From positions 6,004,437 through 6,068,436 of the forward strand of contig NZ_JAHTIK010000001.1 in assembly GCF_025655475.1 (NCBI RefSeq): a stretch of 64,000 bases of DNA, in the 5' to 3' direction. Positions 7,915 through 17,465 of this stretch are shown here, one piece after another. This stretch comes from Kitasatospora sp. DSM 101779 (GTDB taxonomy: Bacteria; Actinomycetota; Actinomycetes; Streptomycetales; Streptomycetaceae). The stretch's first letter is position 1; each line of letters starts with the position of its first letter. Below the pieces are notes generated by a model, which did no database searches, was not told where the DNA came from, and was given only the letters and a program-made list of their open reading frames with translations. The position numbers and the translations under genes are program-made.

Positions 7915-8526
7915 TCAGTACTGCGGCTGGGCGGTGGCCCCGGCCCGGGCGGCGCGGCGTTCGCGGCGGCGCTGGAGGAAGCGGCGGATGCGGGACACCG
8001 CGAACCAGACCAGCAGCACCCCCACCACCAGCAGCACCGCGGCCGCCGAGGCAGCCACCCACGGGTGGAAGACCGCCAGGGTGACCAGGCCGGCCACCGA
8101 GAGGTCCTCCAGCAGGCTGACCACGATGTTCGAGGCCGGCTCGGGCGAGGTGTTGACCGCCATCCGCAGTGAGGCCTTGATGCCGTGGCTGACCAGCGCC
8201 GTCGTACCGCCGAGCGCACCCGCGGCGACCTCGCTCAGCGACCCCGGGTCGTTGCTCGCCATCAGCACGCCGACGACCGTGCCCGCGGCCGGGCGGATCA
8301 CGGTGTGCACCACGTCCCACACCGAGTCCACGTACGGGATCTTGTCGGCGACCGCCTCGCAGAGGAACAGCACCGCTGCGGCGATCAGCACGTCCGTGCG
8401 CTCCAGCGCGGGCGGCACGGACTCCGCGCCGCCGAACCGGCCGAACAGGCCGAGCAGCAGCACCACGGCGTAGGCGTTGACACCGCTCGCCCAGCCGCTG
8501 GTGAAGATCAACGGGATGATGCTCAA
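7915..8526 (-). CDS. DUF4126 family membrane protein (TTG start)
   Basis: A 203-aa integral membrane protein of the DUF4126 family, function unknown. It has about five hydrophobic segments, for example A-Y-A-V-V-L-L-L-G-L-F-G near the N-terminus and A-A-A-V-L-L-V-V-G-V-L-L-V-W-F before an Arg-rich C-terminus. It contains small-residue motifs such as A-G-A-L-G-G-T-T-A-L. The only good start is TTG at 8526, preceded by GGAGGGGAGCAGAG; no ATG or GTG fits both the ribosome site and the homologous N-terminus S-I-I-P-L-I-F-T-S-G-W. An ORF continuing upstream to 9003 is GC-driven. Confidence 0.8.
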   Translation of the reverse strand: MSIIPLIFTSGWASGVNAYAVVLLLGLFGRFGGAESVPPALERTDVLIAAAVLFLCEAVADKIPYVDSVWDVVHTVIRPAAGTVVGVLMASNDPGSLSEVAAGALGGTTALVSHGIKASLRMAVNTSPEPASNIVVSLLEDLSVAGLVTLAVFHPWVAASAAAVLLVVGVLLVWFAVSRIRRFLQRRRERRAARAGATAQPQY

Positions 8527-9044
8527 CTCTGCTCCCCTCCGGCAGGGCCGCCCGACACCCGGGCGGTCGGGACGTACCGTACCGGTGCTGCAAGGACGCG
8601 CGGCACGGCCCGCCGGTTCCCGGGCCGGCCGCCCGCCGGGGGGCTGAGTACGGATACTCAGGTCCGCGAATGAGTACGCCGACGGATGCCACCTGACCTG
8701 CGGGGACGCCATAGTGGTGGGCGCCGGGCGGGGCAACCGCAACACACCGCCCGGGATGCGACAGGGCCATCCGCCGCCAGTGGGGGACCGGCGGGCCGGC
8801 CCGGTCGCGCTGCACGGGCCGATCGGGGCCGCGCACCGCCGGCACGGGGCGGCGGAGCGCGGTCCGGGGGGACGGCCCGACCGGGGGACCGGAGGCCGGG
8901 GGAACGGCCTCCGGCAGACGTGCGGGGCGGCAGCGCCCGGCCGGACGGCGACGGGGGTGCCGGTCCGGCCCGGGACTGCCGCCCCCGCCGCATCTCCTGC
9001 CACCGTGGCCCCCCGCGCCCCGGCCGGACCGTTCGCACCCGGGA
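8527..9044. other. Long intergenic region between divergent genes
   Basis: About 520 bases of very GC-rich sequence between the divergent DUF4126 and HEPN genes. I see no convincing ORF with its own ribosome site and no RNA gene. TACGGTACGTCC and GAGTACGGATACTC (8645-8658) are short A/T-containing stretches; the latter is a near-palindrome that could bind a regulator. Confidence 0.5.
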
Positions 9045-9067
9045 TTGTCAGTGGCGGTTGCCACGCT
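9045..9067 (+). promoter_or_regulatory. RecA-NDp-like (PafBC-type) DNA-damage promoter
   Basis: TTGTCAGTG (9045-9053), exactly 8 bases, then CACGCT (9062-9067). The LexA-independent damage promoter known from mycobacteria and Streptomyces has TTGTCRGTG-N8-TANNRT. The upstream element matches fully, and the -10 keeps its A and final T but not the first T or the R. Transcription would start about 45 bases before the HEPN ATG. Confidence 0.6.
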
Positions 9068-9119
9068 GGAGGGGCGCGGGCCGCCCGGTCCGGGCACCCG
9101 CATCGGACCGGGGGAGACC

Positions 9120-9641
9120 ATGACCATCAGCCGCCCCGAGCGCGTCACCCGCCACCCTGTCGCCGACACCCTGCCCGCCGGACGCACCCGCGCCGCCGAT
9201 GTCCACCCCGTGGTGCGGCGCGCGGACGCCCCGCCCGCCGCCCTCGACCTGCTCCGCCAGGCCCACCGCACCCTCACCGCCGCCCGCAGCCTGCCGGACC
9301 CGCTGGAGCGTTACGCCACCGCCCACCTCGCCGCGCTGCGCACCACCGCCGCGGTGCTCGCCGTGCGCGGCCGGCCCGACCCCCACCCGCGCCGCCGCAA
9401 GGCCATCCGCAGCGCCTGGGAGCTGCTGCCGGGGGTCGCGCCCGAGCTCGCCGAGTGGGCCGGCTACTTCGCCGCGGGCGCACGGCGCAGGGCCGCCGCC
9501 GAGGCCGGTATCCGCACCGCCGCCACCGCCCGCGACGCCGACGACCTGATCCGCAACACCGGCCTGTACCTGCGCATCGTCGAGCGCCTGCTCGGCCTCG
9601 GTCCGGCCGTCCCCCAGCAGCCCTTACCGCTGGCGGAGTGA
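9120..9641 (+). CDS. SAV_6107-type HEPN domain protein, with TTA codon
   Basis: A 173-aa, mostly helical protein of the SAV_6107 HEPN family. HEPN proteins are often RNA-cutting toxins or RNA-processing enzymes with an R-x4-6-H active site, and here R64-Y-A-T-A-H69 fits R-x4-H. The ATG at 9120 follows GGGGGAGACC, a good ribosome site; an upstream in-frame GTG (9045-region ORF) overlaps the promoter and is rejected. Codon 169 is TTA, very rare in Streptomyces and dependent on the developmentally timed bldA tRNA. The upstream promoter resembles DNA-damage promoters. No adjacent antitoxin is obvious. Function is inferred only from the family. Confidence 0.75.
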   Translation: MTISRPERVTRHPVADTLPAGRTRAADVHPVVRRADAPPAALDLLRQAHRTLTAARSLPDPLERYATAHLAALRTTAAVLAVRGRPDPHPRRRKAIRSAWELLPGVAPELAEWAGYFAAGARRRAAAEAGIRTAATARDADDLIRNTGLYLRIVERLLGLGPAVPQQPLPLAE

Positions 9642-9751
9642 CCGGCGCAGGGCCCCGCACCGGCCCGCGGTGCTCGGGGCCCGTCGGCGGGCGGCGCAGG
9701 GCCTAAGGTGGTGGCGTTCGGTGATCGATCCCAGTACCGAGGAGCCCCGCC

Positions 9752-10504
9752 GTGTACCCGACGCGTCCCCGCAGTGCCCTGCGTACCGCCGTGGTCTGGG
9801 AGGTGCTGCGCACCGCCCTGGAGCAGCGCGCCGCGGAGCTCGACCGGCCGGTGCTGGACGTCCTCGACACGGGCGGCGGCACCGGCAACTTCGCCGTGCC
9901 GGTGGCCCGGCTCGGCCACCGCGTCACGGTCGTCGACCCGAGCCCGGACGCGCTGTTCGCGCTGGAGCGGCGCGCCGCCGAGGCCGGTGTCACCGACCTC
10001 GTCCGGGCGGTGCAGGGCGACACCCAGACGCTGCCCGAGGTGGTCGAGGCCGGCTCGGCCGACGCGGTGCTCTGCCACGGCGTGCTGGAGGTCGTCGACG
10101 ACCCGGCGGAGGCGCTCGGCAGCCTCACCGGCACGCTGCGCAAGGGCGGTCTGGTGAGCCTGCTCGCCGCCAACCGCAACGGCGCGGTGCTCGCCCGCGC
10201 GCTGGCCGGCCACTTCGTCGAGGCCCGCACGGTCCTGGACGCCGAGGACGGCCGCTGGGGCGCCGGCGACCCGATGCCGCGCCGCTTCACCGGCGAGGAG
10301 CTGTCCGGCCTCGCCGCCGCGGCCGGCCTCCAGGTTCGCTCCGTGCACGGTGTACGGGTCTTCGCCGACCTCGTCCCCGGGGTGCTCGTCGACACCGAAC
10401 CGGGCGCGATGGAGGCCCTGCTCAAGCTGGAGCTGGCCGCCGCCGAGGACCCCGCCTTCCACGCCGTCGCCACCCAGCTCCACCTGCTGGCCGCCCTCGT
10501 CTGA
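9752..10504 (+). CDS. Class I SAM-dependent methyltransferase
   Basis: A 250-aa Rossmann-fold methyltransferase. Motif I is L-D-T-G-G-G-T-G-N-F-A-V (SAM binding, about residues 38-49), with V-V-D-P-S-P as the acidic motif II region and an L-R-K-G-G-L-V post-motif. It has no substrate-specific features I can recognise. The C-terminal part (after about residue 160) contains F-T-G-E-E-L, typical of SmtA/CmoA-like methyltransferases. The GTG at 9752 is preceded by GAGGAGCCCCGCC. It lies downstream of the HEPN gene with a 110-base gap, so it need not be cotranscribed. Confidence 0.85.
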   Translation: MYPTRPRSALRTAVVWEVLRTALEQRAAELDRPVLDVLDTGGGTGNFAVPVARLGHRVTVVDPSPDALFALERRAAEAGVTDLVRAVQGDTQTLPEVVEAGSADAVLCHGVLEVVDDPAEALGSLTGTLRKGGLVSLLAANRNGAVLARALAGHFVEARTVLDAEDGRWGAGDPMPRRFTGEELSGLAAAAGLQVRSVHGVRVFADLVPGVLVDTEPGAMEALLKLELAAAEDPAFHAVATQLHLLAALV

Positions 10505-10778
10505 GCCCGCCGCCGGGCCGCCCGGGCGGCCCTGGTCTGCGGAGATTCCGATGATCCGGGCACTTGTGCGCGGGCAGGCGCGTTGGCACCGGTGCAGGGC
10601 GGCTCCGAAGTGGTCGATGGCACGTGTCCACGACCACCCCGTACAGGCCCTGTGGACCGTATGATCTGGGTAAAGCCGGAAAGCATGACACCCGAACGCC
10701 TGGGGCATATGGACCACACAGGATCAGGCCCAGGGGTGGCGGACCGGTCGCCCCGCGACCGACGAGTAGGAGGACTCC

Positions 10779-11162
10779 GTGCCGCTCTCGGAGCACGAGC
10801 AGCGACTGCTCGAGCAGATGGAGCGAGCGCTGTACGCCGAAGATCCCAAATTCGCGTCAGCGCTTGAGGGAACCGGCCTGCGCACCTACACCCGTCGGAG
10901 GGTCTACCTGGCCGCCGCAGGGTTCGTGGCTGGCGTCGGTCTCCTGATGGGAGGCATGGTCGCCCAGCTGATCTGGGTGAGCGTGATCGGTTTCCTGGTG
11001 ATGCTTGGCTGCGCGGTCCTCGCCGTGACCGGTTGGCGGCGCGGTGCCCTCGGGCACGGATCGGGCCCCAAGGCATCCCCTGCTCCCCGCCGCAAGGCGA
11101 ACGTGATGGACCGGATGGAACAGCGCTGGCAACGACGCCGCGACGAACACGACGGCCTCTAG
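10779..11162 (+). CDS. DUF3040 family membrane protein
   Basis: A 127-aa protein with the DUF3040 signature at its N-terminus (L-S-E-H-E-Q-R-L-L-E-Q-M-E-R-A-L), then two transmembrane segments at about residues 45-62 and 68-88, and a basic C-terminus rich in Arg and Lys. These proteins are common in actinobacteria near division genes; their function is unknown. The GTG start has a strong ribosome site (TAGGAGGACTCC). The 274-base gap upstream contains TATGAT at 10660-10665, a possible -10 without an obvious -35. Confidence 0.85.
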   Translation: MPLSEHEQRLLEQMERALYAEDPKFASALEGTGLRTYTRRRVYLAAAGFVAGVGLLMGGMVAQLIWVSVIGFLVMLGCAVLAVTGWRRGALGHGSGPKASPAPRRKANVMDRMEQRWQRRRDEHDGL

Positions 11163-11187
11163 GACCTCTGGACCACGAGCGACCACC

Positions 11188-11226
11188 GCCGGGGGCGGAC
11201 AGTTCACCGGACTGTCCGCCCCCGGC
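11188..11226. terminator. Bidirectional terminator hairpin, 16-bp stem
   Basis: GCCGGGGGCGGACAGT (11188-11203) pairs perfectly with ACTGTCCGCCCCCGGC (11211-11226) across a 7-base loop, between the convergent DUF3040 and transglutaminase-like genes. There is no T-tract, as is common in Streptomyces. Confidence 0.8.
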
Positions 11227-11257
11227 GCCGTTCTCCGGCGATCGGGAGTGCGGCCGG

Positions 11258-13693
11258 TCAGGACCGGCCGTCCTCCTCGGGCGGGCGCCGCAGCACCCGG
11301 CGTACGGCCCCGCGGACCGCACCCGCCAGTGCGTCGAAGCGGCCGCGCACCGCCTGCTGCACCGCGCCGACCCGCTCGGTGGCCCGCCACCACAGGCGCG
11401 CCGCCGACGGCGGCAGCAGCACCGCCCGCAGCCGGCCGTACCGGCCGACCGAGGCCCGCAGCGCGTCACGGGTGGCGAGCACGTCCGCGCCGAGCGGCGG
11501 CACCGGCCCGGTCTCCCGGGCGTACAGCACCTGCTCGGTGGCGAGCGCGACCCGGCCCGCCGCCGCCTGCGCCTGCCCGTCCAGCAAGCCGAGCTGCGCG
11601 ATCCGCGCCACGGTGCGGCGCGGCGTACTGGCGTCGTCCGGCGGAATGCCGAGGTCCCAGGCCGAGTCGATCAGCTCCTGCCAGGCGGCCAGCACCTGCG
11701 CGTCGCTCAGCGCCTTCCGCTCGGCGCCCGCCAGGTGCCGTCCGGCTCCGAGCCGGCGCCGCCGCAGCCTCGCCCGCCACAGCGCCGGCACCGCCAGCAG
11801 CGCCAGCGCCAGCGCCACCAGCGAGTACGTCGCCAGCGCCCGCCAGGACAGCCACCACGGCTCGCCCTGCACGGTCTGCGTTGCGGCGGTCTGCTGGTCC
11901 GAGCAGTCCTCCGCACGGTGGCCGGCGCCGCAGCTGTTGGTCGCACCCGGCGAGGCCGAAGCGGCGTCGCTCGGCTGGTCGCTCGGCTGCGCGGTGGTCG
12001 CGCCGGCCGACGGGGCGGTCTCCGGGCGGGTGTAGTTCGGCACGATCGCGCCCTGCCCGGCCGACGGCGTCGGCTCGAACCGGACCCAGCCGGTGCCCGC
12101 GAAGTACAGCTCGGGCCAGGCGTGGTAGTTGGTCGACCGCACGACGTACACCGCGCCGTCGCTGGAGCTGCCCGGGGTGAAGCCGATCGCCACCCGGGCC
12201 GGGATGCCGAGGGTCCGGGCCATCGCGGCCATGGTCGACGCGAAGTGCACACAGAAGCCCCGCCGGTCCTGCAGGAACTTCAGGATCGCGTTGGTGCCGG
12301 TGCCGGCCTCGATGTCGGTGTCGTAGTGGAACTGCGGCGAGGTGAACCAGTCCTGCAGCGCCACCGCCCGGTCGAAGGCGTTGTCCTTGCCCGCCGTCAC
12401 CTCCTGCGCCGTCTTCGCGACCTGGGCCGGCAGCGAGTCCGGCAGCTGCAGGTACCGCCCGGGCAGGTCGGGCGGGACGGGTCCGGCCGAGCGCAGCTGC
12501 TCGGCGGTCGGCCGCACGTCCAGGCTGGTCACGTCGTAGGTGAGGCCGTCGGTCTTCTGGCCGTCCGCGCCGACCAGGGTACGGGTGTCCGGCTCGTACC
12601 GCCAGTTGCCCTGCACCGACACCGAGCTCGCCGGGTACGGCACCGGCAGCCAGTCGGTCCGCAGGTTCTCCGAGATCGCCACATGGGTGCTCGCCTGGGT
12701 GACCGCGACCGCCGAGGACAGGCCGGCGGGCTTCGGGAGCGGCTCCGGCCGCTGCTGGAGCTTCTGCGGGGAGAACCGCCAGTCGACGCCGTTGAACTCG
12801 TCCAGCGCGCCGATCCGCAGGTACATCTCGCCGACCGACTGCGCGGTGGTGCGGTACTGCAGCAGCGGCACCGGGTCCGTCCGGTGCAGGCTCTCGGTCA
12901 GTGCCACCACCGGGTTCAGCGAGGTCACCCGGTACCCGGAGCCGCTGCCGGTGCCCGAGCCGCTGCCGCCGATCGCACCGACCAGCCCCAGACCCGCCTG
13001 CGGCAGGAACGCGGGCACCGCCACCGCCAGCACCAGCGCGATCACACCGACCCGGTGCCCGTTGTGCACCGGCGGCGTGTTCGTCGCCTTGCCGGTGCCG
13101 CTGAACACCCGGCCCCAGCGCGACAGCCGGTCCTGGCCCTCCGCGCGGAGCAGCAGCAGGTAGCCGCCGGCCGCGGGCAGGAACCAGATCCACGAGCCCG
13201 AGCCCACCCCGGACAGGCCGCAGCCCACCGAGTACAGCGCCAGCAGCGGCAGACCGGCCGCCGCCGCCCGGCGGTGGGTGACCGCCAGCGCGTCCACCAG
13301 CACCGCGATCAGGGCGACCGAGCCGACCAGCACCAGCCGCAGGCCCGCCGTGTCCGGCGCAGGCACCGCGTACTGGCCGAGGTCCGTGCCGGCCTGAGTG
13401 AGCAGTGAGCTCAGCGCGTCGAGCGCCCGCCCGCCGGGCAGCAGCCCCCAGGTCATCGACCGGCGCACCGACAGCAGCATCAGCGCGTATAGGACGATCA
13501 GCAGCTGCAGCGGCGTGACCGCCCAGCCGGCGACGGCCAGCCGGCGCAGCCCGGCGCCGGCCGCGGCCGCGACCGCCACCAGCAGGAGGGCCTGCACGAA
13601 CCAGCCGTGCGTGGTGACCAGCGGCAGCAGGCACAGCGAGGTGAGCGCGGTCGCCGTTGCCGCGTTGATCGTCAATCGGGCCCGGGTGGTCAC
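11258..13693 (-). CDS. TgpA-like membrane transglutaminase (DUF3488 plus transglutaminase core)
   Basis: An 811-aa protein with about six N-terminal membrane segments (residues 10-210), a large extracellular transglutaminase-like domain, one more membrane segment near residue 620 and a cytoplasmic C-terminus. The catalytic cysteine is in G-F-C-V-H-F-A-S (C481) and the histidine in N-Y-H-A-W-P-E-L (H524); W-V-R-F-E-P-T supplies the third position. It forms a three-gene operon with the DUF58 and MoxR genes, a conserved actinobacterial arrangement. The GTG start overlaps the DUF58 stop (GTGA). A Ser/Ala/Pro-rich linker with two Cys (N-S-C-G-A-G-H-R-A-E-D-C) precedes the last membrane segment. 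Substrate unknown; a cell-surface role is likely. Confidence 0.9.
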   Translation of the reverse strand: MTTRARLTINAATATALTSLCLLPLVTTHGWFVQALLLVAVAAAAGAGLRRLAVAGWAVTPLQLLIVLYALMLLSVRRSMTWGLLPGGRALDALSSLLTQAGTDLGQYAVPAPDTAGLRLVLVGSVALIAVLVDALAVTHRRAAAAGLPLLALYSVGCGLSGVGSGSWIWFLPAAGGYLLLLRAEGQDRLSRWGRVFSGTGKATNTPPVHNGHRVGVIALVLAVAVPAFLPQAGLGLVGAIGGSGSGTGSGSGYRVTSLNPVVALTESLHRTDPVPLLQYRTTAQSVGEMYLRIGALDEFNGVDWRFSPQKLQQRPEPLPKPAGLSSAVAVTQASTHVAISENLRTDWLPVPYPASSVSVQGNWRYEPDTRTLVGADGQKTDGLTYDVTSLDVRPTAEQLRSAGPVPPDLPGRYLQLPDSLPAQVAKTAQEVTAGKDNAFDRAVALQDWFTSPQFHYDTDIEAGTGTNAILKFLQDRRGFCVHFASTMAAMARTLGIPARVAIGFTPGSSSDGAVYVVRSTNYHAWPELYFAGTGWVRFEPTPSAGQGAIVPNYTRPETAPSAGATTAQPSDQPSDAASASPGATNSCGAGHRAEDCSDQQTAATQTVQGEPWWLSWRALATYSLVALALALLAVPALWRARLRRRRLGAGRHLAGAERKALSDAQVLAAWQELIDSAWDLGIPPDDASTPRRTVARIAQLGLLDGQAQAAAGRVALATEQVLYARETGPVPPLGADVLATRDALRASVGRYGRLRAVLLPPSAARLWWRATERVGAVQQAVRGRFDALAGAVRGAVRRVLRRPPEEDGRS

Positions 13694-15033
13694 GCGCCGA
13701 CCTCGTCTCGGTAGGGGCTCGACTGCTCGGTGCGGTCGGCCGAACGCCACAGCTCGGGCAGCGAGGCGCCGGCCTTCACCGGCAGGACCGTCCAGCCGGC
13801 CCGCCGCAGCATCTTCTGCTGCTCCTCGAAGGCGCCGTCCCCGGTGTTCGGCAGCAGGTGCCGCAGGCCCGCCCAGGTCGCCGTGTCGAGCAGGAACAGC
13901 ACCGCGCCGGCGGCCCGGCGGCGCAGCCCGCAGAGCCGCTCCAGCTGCTCGGAGTCGAGCGAGCCGACGATCGCGACGAGCAGGCCCTCGCCGCCGCGCA
14001 GCACCTCCTCGGCGCGGGCCAGCCCGCCGCCGTCGGAGTGGTCGACGACCGCGAGCTCGTCCAGCAGCAGCCCGTTCGCCTCGGCGGGCGTGGTGCTGGC
14101 CGGGTTGCCCGCGGACGGCACCGCGTGGCCGGTGTCGGTGACCAGCCGCGTCCGGTAGCCGCGGTCCACCAGGTGGACGCCGACGGACGCGGCGCAGCTC
14201 ACCGCCCACTCGAAGGACGAGCCGGGCCCGGTGCCGCGGTGCGCGATCTCCCGGGTGTCCAACAGCACCGCGGCGTGCGCCCGCAGCGGCTGCTCCTCGC
14301 GGCGGACCATCAGCTCGCCGTACCGCGCGGTGGACTTCCAGTGCACCCGGCGCAGGTCGTCGCCGTGCCGGTACTCGCGCGGGATCACGTCGTCGTCGCC
14401 GGCCAGCGCCAGCGCGCGGGCGTTGGTGTCGCCGTGCCCGGCCCGCTCGCCCGGCAGCCGCACCGGCGGCAGCGGCACCACCTGCGGCACCACGGTGAGC
14501 ACGTCGGAGGCGTTGAACGAGCGGCCCAGCTCGCACATCCCGAACGGGTCGGACAGCCGCAGCTGCAACGGACCCAGCGGGTAGCGGCCGCGCAGGTCCG
14601 AACGGACCCGGTAGGACACCTCGCGGTAGCCGTGCGGCTCGACCCGGTCCAGCACGAACCGCGGCCGCGGCCCGAGCACGTACGGGACGCGGTCCTCCAG
14701 CATCAGCACACCGGTGGGCATCCGGGACACGTTGTCCAGCCGCAGGTGCACCCGGGCCTCCTGGCCCGCCGGCGCCCGGTGCGGGGACAGCCGGCGGCCG
14801 CCCGCCACCCGGTAGCGGGTGCGCAGCAACCAGACCGCCGAGGCCAGCGGCAGCGCCGCCAGCAGCACGCCGACCCGCAGCAGCGCGTCCTGCCCGAAGA
14901 CGTACGCGCACAGCGAGGCGGTGATCCCGGCGGCGAGGAAGGAACGCCCGCGGGTGGTCAGCCCGTGCAGCCCCGACCGCAGTCCGTGCGGCGCCTGCCC
15001 GGCCTGCGGCGGAGGGTTCTCGCCCGCGGCCAC
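13690..15033 (-). CDS. DUF58 domain protein
   Basis: A 447-aa protein with two membrane segments near residues 33-70, a beta-rich region, and a VWA-like C-terminal half typical of DUF58 proteins. The hallmark R-R-V-H-W-K-S-T-A-R is present near residue 235, with D-T-R-E-I as a metal-site-like acidic stretch. DUF58 proteins occur with MoxR ATPases and transglutaminase-like proteins and are thought to form a chaperone-like assembly. The GTG start is one base after the MoxR stop, and its own stop overlaps the next gene, so the three are translationally coupled. Confidence 0.9.
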   Translation of the reverse strand: MAAGENPPPQAGQAPHGLRSGLHGLTTRGRSFLAAGITASLCAYVFGQDALLRVGVLLAALPLASAVWLLRTRYRVAGGRRLSPHRAPAGQEARVHLRLDNVSRMPTGVLMLEDRVPYVLGPRPRFVLDRVEPHGYREVSYRVRSDLRGRYPLGPLQLRLSDPFGMCELGRSFNASDVLTVVPQVVPLPPVRLPGERAGHGDTNARALALAGDDDVIPREYRHGDDLRRVHWKSTARYGELMVRREEQPLRAHAAVLLDTREIAHRGTGPGSSFEWAVSCAASVGVHLVDRGYRTRLVTDTGHAVPSAGNPASTTPAEANGLLLDELAVVDHSDGGGLARAEEVLRGGEGLLVAIVGSLDSEQLERLCGLRRRAAGAVLFLLDTATWAGLRHLLPNTGDGAFEEQQKMLRRAGWTVLPVKAGASLPELWRSADRTEQSSPYRDEVGA

Positions 15034-15034
15034 G

Positions 15035-16060
<1,026 letters not shown>

Positions 16061-16360
16061 CCGTTCGCTCCCATGTGGACCACTTGTGCCGGCTCAGGCG
16101 GCCGGCTGCACCGATGGCGCACCGCCCGGGCGGGCGTGCGAGTCCGGCGAGGAGTGGCACGGGCGGTGGGCGTGCGGCGGGCCGCCCCGGGTGGATCGGG
16201 GCCGGGCCTGCACGGGCATTCTTCCCTGTCGCACGGCCGGAAGTCACTCGGGCGGGCGAGACGCGTGCAGTGTCCCGGTTCGTCCCGACACCGATGACGC
16301 CCGGGACGGGAGCCCGTTCGGGGAGCGGACCCGGACGACGCTGGCCGGGTGGGGAGCGGT
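16061..16360. other. Intergenic region upstream of the moxR operon
   Basis: Three hundred bases without a supportable ORF or RNA gene. It must hold the promoter of the minus-strand moxR operon, but I find no clear -35/-10 pair; candidates are weak. Confidence 0.5.
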
Positions 16361-16384
16361 CGTCCGCCCCGGTCGGGGCGGACG
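16361..16384 (-). terminator. Terminator hairpin of carbonic anhydrase gene
   Basis: CGTCCGCCCC (16361-16370) and GGGGCGGACG (16375-16384) form a perfect 10-bp stem with a GGTC loop, 5 bases beyond the stop codon of the minus-strand carbonic anhydrase gene. Confidence 0.75.
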
Positions 16385-16389
16385 CGAAC

Positions 16390-16929
16390 TCAGACGATCT
16401 CGCGGAGCAGCCCGGTGTGGACGTCGAAGACGAAGCCGCGGACGTCGTCGGTGTGCGGCAGGAACGGCGAGGTACGGACCCGCTGCATGGACTGGCGGAC
16501 GTCGCCGTCCAGGTCCACGAACGCCTCCACCGCCCACTGCGGGCGCTGGCCGACCTCGGCCTCCAGCTCGCGGCGGAAGTCCTCGGTGAGGCCGAGCAGA
16601 CCGCAGCCGGTGTGGTGGATCAGCACCACCGAGCGGGTGCCGAGGGCACGCTGGCTGATGGTGAGCGAGCGGATGGTGTCGTCGGTGACGACGCCGCCCG
16701 CGTTGCGGATGATGTGCGCGTCGCCGAGCTCGAGGCCGAGCGCGGCGAACAGGTCGAGGCGGGCGTCCATGCACGCCACCACGGCCACCTTCTGCACGGG
16801 TCGGGCGTCCATGCCGCCGTCGCGGAACTCGACTGCGTACTCGCGGTTCGACGCCACGAAGCGGTCGATGATGTCGGAGGTGGGACTGGCAGCGGCATTC
16901 GGCACGGGCCGGTCGGGGGTCACTGTCAT
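16390..16929 (-). CDS. Beta-carbonic anhydrase
   Basis: A 179-aa zinc enzyme of the beta class interconverting CO2 and bicarbonate. Zinc ligands are visible: C53 and D55 in A-C-M-D-A-R, and H106 and C109 in I-H-H-T-G-C-G. The D/R pair (D55, R57) is the conserved catalytic dyad. The length matches the short actinobacterial clade. The ATG at 16929 has no Shine-Dalgarno, but a TACCTT -10 lies 7 bases upstream, so it is probably leaderless. It is divergent from the dcw promoter; a functional link is unlikely. Confidence 0.92.
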   Translation of the reverse strand: MTVTPDRPVPNAAASPTSDIIDRFVASNREYAVEFRDGGMDARPVQKVAVVACMDARLDLFAALGLELGDAHIIRNAGGVVTDDTIRSLTISQRALGTRSVVLIHHTGCGLLGLTEDFRRELEAEVGQRPQWAVEAFVDLDGDVRQSMQRVRTSPFLPHTDDVRGFVFDVHTGLLREIV

Positions 16930-16936
16930 GGTGACG

Positions 16937-16942
16937 AAGGTA
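16937..16942 (-). promoter_or_regulatory. -10 element of carbonic anhydrase gene
   Basis: TACCTT on the minus strand, ending 7 bases before the ATG at 16929, the leaderless spacing seen for several genes here. Confidence 0.45.
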
Positions 16943-17151
16943 ATCCGAATCCCGGGGCCGTGGTGCGGGCGGCCGCGGGCTGTGATCGAGTCCATAGCCG
17001 CGCTGCGCCGCAGGCCGGGTGGGTTGCGCCGTTCCTCCCGGTATGCCCGGCGCGGGCCGCCGCGGTGCGCCCGGCCGGCCCGCTCGGGACACGACGGCCG
17101 TGACCTGCGCCGGTCCGTACCGCCGCCCGGGTGGCGCTCCGTCGGGGAGCG
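16943..17151. other. Intergenic region between carbonic anhydrase and dcw promoter
   Basis: About 210 GC-rich bases with no ORF that I can support. No mraZ gene is present here, although many bacteria carry it just upstream of rsmH. Confidence 0.6.
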
Positions 17152-17179
17152 TTGACTCGGCGTGAGCGGGCGATAGTCT
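17152..17179 (+). promoter_or_regulatory. Strong vegetative-type promoter of the dcw cluster
   Basis: TTGACT (17152-17157), a 16-base spacer and TAGTCT (17174-17179). This is the best match to the principal sigma factor consensus in the window. Transcription would start near 17187, leaving a leader of about 280 bases before rsmH. Confidence 0.75.
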
Positions 17180-17465
17180 GGCGGCGCAGTGGAGCACGGC
17201 CCCCGCGCCCCGCCGACGCCCCCTCGGGGCCGGCAGCCGGGGCGCTCCCGTACGCGGCCCGCGGCCTCCACCCGCTCCTGTGCCTCCTGGCGCACCTTCC
17301 CCGGTGCCGGGCGGTCACCTTCCCCAGGCGAGCGGGCGGGGACCGCGGGCCGCGTGCGTCCGGGCGGTCCGCGCCCCGGCGGCCGGATCCGCTCCGGCGG
17401 TGGGCGAGAATGGGGCCAGCCGTCCGGGCCCGGGCGGCCGCACCGAGGAAGGGCGCCACCGCGCG
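17180..17465 (+). other. Long GC-rich leader of rsmH
   Basis: About 285 bases between the promoter and the rsmH ATG. Part of it (from 17280) is open in frame with rsmH, but its composition is Arg/Pro/Gly-rich and lacks a ribosome site. GAGGAAGGGCG near 17450 is the likely ribosome site for rsmH. Several GC-rich inverted segments (CCCCTCGGGGCCGG near 17220) could fold; I cannot identify a known riboswitch. Confidence 0.45.

Noticed and set aside
8527..9003. Upstream extension of the DUF4126 gene to 9003
   Set aside because: The extension is Arg/Pro-rich without membrane character; the strong ribosome site selects TTG 8526.
17280..17465. N-terminal extension of rsmH from an upstream GTG
   Set aside because: It has no ribosome site, is Arg/Pro/Gly-rich, and similarity starts at K-H-V-P-V after the ATG at 17466.
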